Of a DNA stretch of 64,000 bases, positions 58,900-64,000 are shown piece by piece. Numbering within the stretch: position 1 is the first letter of the stretch; the number at the start of each line of letters is the position of its first letter. Source of the DNA: Cryptomeria japonica (lineage: Eukaryota > Streptophyta > Pinopsida > Cupressales > Cupressaceae); the NCBI RefSeq assembly GCF_030272615.1, contig NC_081409.1, forward strand, positions 613,350,755 through 613,414,754, read 5' to 3'. The notes under the pieces are model-generated. The model worked only from the letters and a program-made list of their open reading frames with translations. It did not search any database and had not been told where the DNA came from. The position numbers and the translations under genes were made by a program.

Positions 58900-60083
58900 C
58901 CATGAATAAAAAACCATCCTGCAAAGTGAAATCAGCATATACACCATGGAAATTATTCTCAAAATCTTGACAAACTTTATAAGCTTCAGCAAAATCATCA
59001 TCAGTAGGATACATCTCTTTAAAACTATCAATACCAATGCTCTAAAATTGAATCTCATGATTAGTTAACAACCTTCTACTCAAAGCATCTGCTACTTTAT
59101 TCAACTGACACTTCTTATGCTTAAGAGTAAAAATGTAAGCTTGCAAGTATTCTACCCATTTAACGTGCCTGTGATTCAGTTTATCCTATGAGTTCAAGAA
59201 ACTTAGTGTCTGATTATCTGTGTATACAACAAAATCTTTAGGAAGAAGATAGTGTCTCCATTTCCTAAGTGCCTATACTAATGCATAAAGTTCTAAATCA
59301 TAGGAAGAGTACTTTTGCTTGGCATCATTCAACTTCTCACTGAAGAATGCAACTGGTCTATTTTCCTGACTTAAAACAACTCCTACAACAATATTACTAG
59401 CATCACATTCAATAGTAAAAAGCTTATCAAAACTAGGTAAAATGAGCACTGGTTGAGTAGCTACTTTAGTTTTCAATAATTCAAACCCCTTATTGGCAGC
59501 ACTTTTCCACTGAAATTTTACCTTCACACCCCCTTTGATGGTGTCTAAAATTGGAGCACAAATCTCACTGAATCCCCTGGTAAATTTTCTGTAAAACTGT
59601 GCCAAACCATGGAAGCTTCTGACATCACTGGTTGTCTTAGGAGTTGGCCAACTGGTTATTGCTGCAACCTTAGATTGATCCATTTTCAGATTGCCTCCTG
59701 ATACAACAAAACCAAGATAGACCAATTCTTGCTTCAAAAAATCACATTTTTCTAGATTAATGGTTAGCTATTCATCAGATAACTATCTCAAAACAATAGC
59801 TAAATGCTTCAAATGCTCTTCCTTAGTCTTACTGAAAATAAGAATATCATCTAAATACACAACAACAAACTTGCCAATGAAATCATGTAAAACTTCATTC
59901 ATGAGTCTAATGAATGTGCTGGGAGCATTAGAGAGTCCAAATGGCATGACAAGCCACTAATAAAGACCCTCATTCATTTTGAAAGTTGTCTTCCATTCAT
60001 CACCCTCTTCGATTCTTATCTAATGGTAACCACTCTTCAAGTCAATCTTACTGAAATACTGTGCACCCCCCAAACAATCCATC
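58900..60083 (-). pseudogene. Reverse transcriptase and RNase H of second chromovirus, truncated
   Basis: The minus strand carries the RNase H end (TDNQTLSFLNS, LNKVADALSRRLL), the connection ([20 protein letters not shown] at 59273-59737) and the polymerase with [20 protein letters not shown]. The intact active site YLDDILIF lies near 59830-59870. It ends at 60083 within the YFSKIDLKSGY region, where the next element has inserted. Protease and gag are therefore outside the window. A few stops are visible. Confidence 0.88.
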
Positions 60084-60255
60084 TGTAGCGTACTAAAATT
60101 GCGACACTTGCAATTTCGACTGCATTTCGGTCTTCACGATGGCGACGCAACACGCAACCTGAATGGAGACCCCAAAACTTGCTCACGACACCAAAAACTG
60201 CATTTTTCAAGCACCATTGGCCTGAACCTCCTTGCACCCCGCTGTCCCAGAGGTG

Positions 60256-60344
60256 GGACCAGAGGGCCTAGCACCCTGGTCCCTCAGGACCAGGGCGCCC
60301 AGCGCCCTAGTCCTCCAGGACCATGGCGCCCAGCGCCCTGGTCC
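60256..60344. repeat. Three tandem 27-bp dyads
   Basis: Units at 60256-60282, 60287-60313 and 60318-60344, 31 bp apart. Each starts GGACC and ends with GGTCC or AGTCC around a GC-rich centre, so each can fold back on itself. Confidence 0.88.
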
Positions 60345-60467
60345 TTGGGTCCTATTTTGGGCCCGGTTTCCTAAGTGATATCGAGTCTTTTTTATTGCAA
60401 TTTGGAAATATACTTCCCTGGTCGGCCTAAGGTCGGGAAAATCAGTCTATCAGCCCTAATTGACAAG

Positions 60468-60475
60468 TATATAAA
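60468..60475 (+). promoter_or_regulatory. TATA box of the youngest LTR
   Basis: TATATAAA in otherwise mixed sequence, about 380 bp into the LTR. Transcription would start about 30 bp downstream. Confidence 0.6.
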
Positions 60476-60536
60476 CTACATTTTCCTCTCTCACTTGGAT
60501 GGATGGAAAGTAGATGGAAAAAAGGCAGAAAGCAAG

Positions 60537-60580
60537 ATTCAAACATTCAAGCATTCAAGCATTCAAGCATTCAAGCATTC
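60537..60580. repeat. 8-bp tandem repeat
   Basis: CATTCAAG is repeated about five times, in the region expected to be transcribed. Confidence 0.9.
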
Positions 60581-61372
60581 CTTCTAAGTCTCCATTCAAG
60601 GCTAAGTGTTGCATTCAAGACAAGGATTCAACCATTGAAGAGGAGATCACTTACTACATGCTACATACAACATACTACATACTACAACATACAACATCTA
60701 AACCTTCGCACATAAGGATACCAACATCCTTAGAACAAGGTATTAGTACTTGTTTTACATTACAGTCATTTACATTTACAGCACTTGCTCATTTCTTGGT
60801 TAATTCCAAAACCGGGGTTTGACCTAAAGGCAAACCCCTAATCCCTAACCCCCCAATCGTCTTCGCTTTTCTGTGTGTAGGTTGCAGGTACGCGGCTGAG
60901 ATTGAAGATCTGGAATCCTTGTGCAGAGACGAACCGATCCCCCTTCGTTTGACGGATTTTTCGGAGGACCGTGGCGCCGGGCGCCATCGTCCCGACAACT
61001 TTCGCTCAAATTTGCAGGACAGCACCGTATCGACATTTTACTGCTAATTCCAGGTCTGCAGCTTCATCCTATAACCTAAACTCAGTTTATAAGCGAATCT
61101 TTGTCACTTTCTATGCATGCTTAGCTTAATTCTTCTATGCACATTCTTTACAAAAGAGGGTAGCCTTGCTTTCCTAACCCTTGAAATTCATTTAGCATCC
61201 AATCTTACATTGTGTAGGATTGAATCTTATGAGTTTCAACCCCTCTTTTGAATGCAAAGTCTTCCCCCTAAGTGAAAACCCATCGAATCCTAGCGAACCT
61301 CCCTTCTCTCTCCTCGGAGTCAGAAGAGGGGAGAACAACTAGGGTTCGACCGCGATTTTCTGCTTTACATTT

Positions 61373-61391
61373 TGGTGAACCCGACGTGAAC
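61373..61391 (+). promoter_or_regulatory. Primer binding site of youngest Gypsy element
   Basis: TGGTGAACCCGACGTGAAC begins three bases after the LTR end. The TGG start and position fit. The tRNA was not identified. Confidence 0.6.
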
Positions 61392-62543
61392 ATCCTTTCT
61401 AATTTTTCATGCTTAGATCTGAAAAGTTGATTACATTTCCATGTTTGATCTTTTGCAAAATTTTAGAGGTGATTGCATAAAAACCCTAAATTTTCTTTTT
61501 GAACATTGAACTTGCGAAATGTTTAATTGTTAATGTTTGTTTCAGATCTTCCCTTCTATTACAAATTATCAATTCATGTCTGTACTTTAATTTTGAAAAT
61601 TAAGTGGTTAAAAGTCAAAACCCTAATTTTTGAAACCCTCTTGATTCAACCTTTGTCCGACAATTTCACTGATCAAAACATCTCCAAATCAGCTGTAACT
61701 TTGGATTCTGCAATAAAATCACATTATCCTTCATCCCTGAAAATTTGGAAAAAAGTTGCGAGGACCGTGTTGCACTCCGAGCGCCATCGTCCCCGACATT
61801 TTTTCCGAAATTTCGGGAGCGACATCTTACTGTGTTTTTCTATTAAAATCCAGAATTTTGGCTGATTTTATCAATTATAACACCTTCAAAATTACAGTCA
61901 AAGTTGGTCTTGCGATTGCTTGGTCTAAGGCTCCTAATCATTCAAAAATTGTCAAAATTAAAATTTTGTGTCAAAATTGCATTTTTATTATCATAAATCT
62001 GAAAAGTGTGTCTACATTCATTCGAAATTTCAGTGCTTTATTCAAATTCTTGCAATTTATGACTTTTGAAATTAAGTGCTTAATTACAACAACTTTGATT
62101 TCCGCTTTCAAAATTGAATTTTGCGTGAAATTGAGTCAATTTTTAATTTTCAAAATTTGCATTGCTTTTGACATTCCCTCTAAAATCATAAAATTCAAAA
62201 TTTCAGTTTCCCTCTCTTTTTCAAAAATTCAAATTTTGCATTTTTCGACAATCTTGATAGGGTTCAATTTTGAATTTGCAACTTTAATTTGGCCTATCTA
62301 CAGATCGTAAAATCCCTCAATTTTTTCAGATTAGCTCTAAAATCATCATACCTTTCATCCCTGCAAATTTCGAAAAAAGTTGCAAGGACCGTGTTGCACT
62401 CCGAGCGCCACGGTCTCAGACATTTTTTCCGAAATTTCGGGAGACTGTTGTGATTGTATTTAACAGCTTAAATCTGGAAGATTGGCTGGTTTTACTGAAA
62501 ATTGCTACCTCTAAGATCAAAATCTTTTCTCTCTCTCTAGTGC
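61392..62543 (+). other. Leader with an internal duplication
   Basis: Non-coding leader. A block of about 130 bp at 61733-61865 recurs at about 62355-62490 (shared CCGTGTTGCACTCCGAGCGC and ATTTTTTCCGAAATTTCGGG). The open frame 61756-62310 is low in complexity and unlikely to be a gene. Confidence 0.6.
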
Positions 62544-64000
62544 ATGAGTTTTACAACAGTAAGCCCTACTTACACTATTGCCATTAGACGAAGCCGTAGA
62601 ATTAAGTCCTTCCGAGGTTTAACTACCGAGGAGATGGAACCTAATTTGAGTAGCCTTTTTAACGAGGATATGGGTAATTCCTCTAATCCTCCTAATGATG
62701 AAGAAGCTCCCCATGAAGTTTCCGTTGAACAACTTTCCAAATTGGATAACCAATTTGACGATTTTCACCAATGGATGTCTCATGAGTATCCCGATAGTCA
62801 AGCTCTTCCTTTAATTGAGGGTCTAAAATGCATGCTTCAAAGTGATAAGAATGGAATTGATATTTTGCGTGGTATTTCACACATTGTGAATTCGAACGTG
62901 ATGCCTATGAAGAGTTGTGCTGAATCTTTAGGTTATACACAACCTCCTACACAAGTCAATCATTCTATTCCTTTGACTACTCCTATTGCTAGTATACCTA
63001 CCTTTACATCAAACATCATGGCTACCTCTATACAAGACATTCCTCCTGTGATCACTAGTCATGGGGGAAATCCTCCCTCTTCTTCAATTAATCCTCTTCC
63101 TTCATTCAATCCAACTTCTTCGTACATTCCTTCAATGAATGTTCCTATTACATCTTCACAAATGAACATGACGCAAGGGGGCAATTCATTTAACCATTCC
63201 ATTCCTCCTTGTAGTGTTCCTCCTATCCAATCATCCCCTATGGTTGACTATCATAGGGTCCCACCACCTTACTCTTTACCTTCTTTCAATAACATCACAC
63301 TTCCATCTCAATCTAACACACCTAATATGAACTCTTCGACTGAAGCGACCATTAACAATCTTGCACAAACTGTCTCTTCTTTACAGCAACAAATTGCCTC
63401 TATGAATCAATCTAAGTTTAGTGTGCCCACATTTGATGTTGCGAGCCCACTTTCTCTTGATATTGTTCAAGCTATCCCTCCTAAACATGTTGAAATCCCG
63501 CATTTGGAGCTTTATAATGGTAAAGGAGATCCTCTAACACATGTTAAGACTTTTCAAACAATATGTACCGATTTTGCTTATGACCAAAGGTTGCTTGCAA
63601 AACTGTTCACTAGAACATTAAGAGACAAAGCCCTACAATGGTATTGCTCGTTGCCTTCTTATTCTATTAATTCTTTTGAACAACTTGCAAATGCTTTCAT
63701 TCAACAATTTCAAAACAATATAAGTCCTAAAGTTACTTTGATTGATTTAATGCATTGTAAACAAGGTGTTAAAGAAAAAGTGACTGATTTTATTGGTAGA
63801 TATAAGCATTTGTATGCTCAAATTTCCTTTCCAGTGCCTGACAATGATATTCAAAGAATCTTTATTTCTAATTTACAAAAAGACATTAGAGAAAAACTCC
63901 TGTTTTCTGAGTTTACTTCTTTCCAACAGTTGTGTGCAACTCTTCACAATTATCAACTGACTGTGAGTCAAATGGAACAATCACATCCTATGGCTCCGAG
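62544..64000 (+). CDS. Gag of youngest Gypsy element, open to window end
   Basis: An ATG at 62544 opens a frame of 485 codons with no stop before the window end. The N-terminal part is acidic, followed by a long Pro/Ser/Thr-rich linker, then a coiled-coil-like stretch (INNLAQTVSSLQQQIASMNQ). The capsid domain follows (VEIPHLELYNGKGDPLTHVK, DKALQWYCSLPSYSINSFEQ, FIGRYKHLYAQISF), similar in layout to the Tat-like gag at 54346. Being unbroken, it contrasts with every other gag here, so this insertion is recent or its coding capacity was kept. The zinc knuckle and polymerase should lie beyond 64000. Confidence 0.85.
   Translation, partial: MSFTTVSPTYTIAIRRSRRIKSFRGLTTEEMEPNLSSLFNEDMGNSSNPPNDEEAPHEVSVEQLSKLDNQFDDFHQWMSHEYPDSQALPLIEGLKCMLQSDKNGIDILRGISHIVNSNVMPMKSCAESLGYTQPPTQVNHSIPLTTPIASIPTFTSNIMATSIQDIPPVITSHGGNPPSSSINPLPSFNPTSSYIPSMNVPITSSQMNMTQGGNSFNHSIPPCSVPPIQSSPMVDYHRVPPPYSLPSFNNITLPSQSNTPNMNSSTEATINNLAQTVSSLQQQIASMNQSKFSVPTFDVASPLSLDIVQAIPPKHVEIPHLELYNGKGDPLTHVKTFQTICTDFAYDQRLLAKLFTRTLRDKALQWYCSLPSYSINSFEQLANAFIQQFQNNISPKVTLIDLMHCKQGVKEKVTDFIGRYKHLYAQISFPVPDNDIQRIFISNLQKDIREKLLFSEFTSFQQLCATLHNYQLTVSQMEQSHPMAP

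Larger units (their letters stand above)
60084..61369 (+). repeat. 5' LTR of the youngest Gypsy element
   Basis: Starts TGTAGCGTACTAAAATTGCG inside the chromovirus polymerase and ends TTCTGCTTTACA before the primer site. It holds three 27-bp dyad units (60256-60344), TATATAAA at 60468-60475, an 8-bp tandem repeat (60537-60580) and a GCGCC-rich block at 60958-60995. The partner LTR lies beyond the window. Confidence 0.82.

Noticed and set aside
61756-62310. A 184-codon plus-strand open frame in the youngest element.
   Set aside because: It lies in the leader, covers a duplicated non-coding block and is low in complexity. The gag starts later, at 62544.
1-64000. CRISPR arrays, operons, bacterial promoters or rRNA/tRNA genes.
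   Set aside because: None seen. Sequence character and element types are those of a plant nuclear genome.

Overview
This window looks like nuclear DNA from a seed plant with a very large, transposon-filled genome. A conifer or other gymnosperm is my best guess, but that is inference. The sequence is AT-rich. I find no intact host gene, tRNA or rRNA. Nearly everything recognisable is an LTR retrotransposon, usually decayed by stops and frameshifts, plus two DNA transposons.

Layout. 1-2151: start of a minus-strand Copia element (gag remnant, primer site, LTR). 2152-4180: LTR-like DNA with many GATAAG/CTTATC motifs. 5350-8930: an eroded plus-strand Copia element. 8931-13020: AT-rich DNA holding a 974-bp transposon with terminal inverted repeats (11111-12084). 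13238-21336: a complete but dead minus-strand Ty3/Gypsy chromovirus with two LTRs and a perfect 5-bp target duplication. It sits inside a second GATAAG array, and a Copia LTR piece sits inside its gag. 22600-25172: a gag-only Copia-like element with four zinc knuckles, a polypurine tract and a 316-bp LTR. 25173-27545: repeats without genes.

28244-35954 is the most interesting part. It is a CACTA-type DNA transposon inserted into a Gypsy gag, whose halves lie at 28090-28243 and 35955-36311. It carries an almost perfect 1.1-kb inverted repeat with a 25-bp loop (33391-35631). Each arm holds a broken piece of a DRM-type de novo DNA methyltransferase, the enzyme that carries out RNA-directed DNA methylation. 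If transcribed, it would fold into a long hairpin matching a key gene of the silencing pathway. Rice miR820, also carried by CACTA elements, targets OsDRM2, so this could be a parallel case or a precursor-like stage.

36794-64000 is a deep nest. A plus-strand gag-like element contains a minus-strand fragment and runs into an LTR at 40830-41864, which leads into a plus-strand Copia gag. That gag is cut by a minus-strand Copia element (43213-49626). Its right LTR is cut by a plus-strand Tat-like Gypsy element (from 49627). A minus-strand chromovirus (57537-60083) follows, and its reverse transcriptase is cut by a plus-strand Gypsy element (60084 to the window end). This last element looks youngest: its gag is open for 485 codons and runs off the window.
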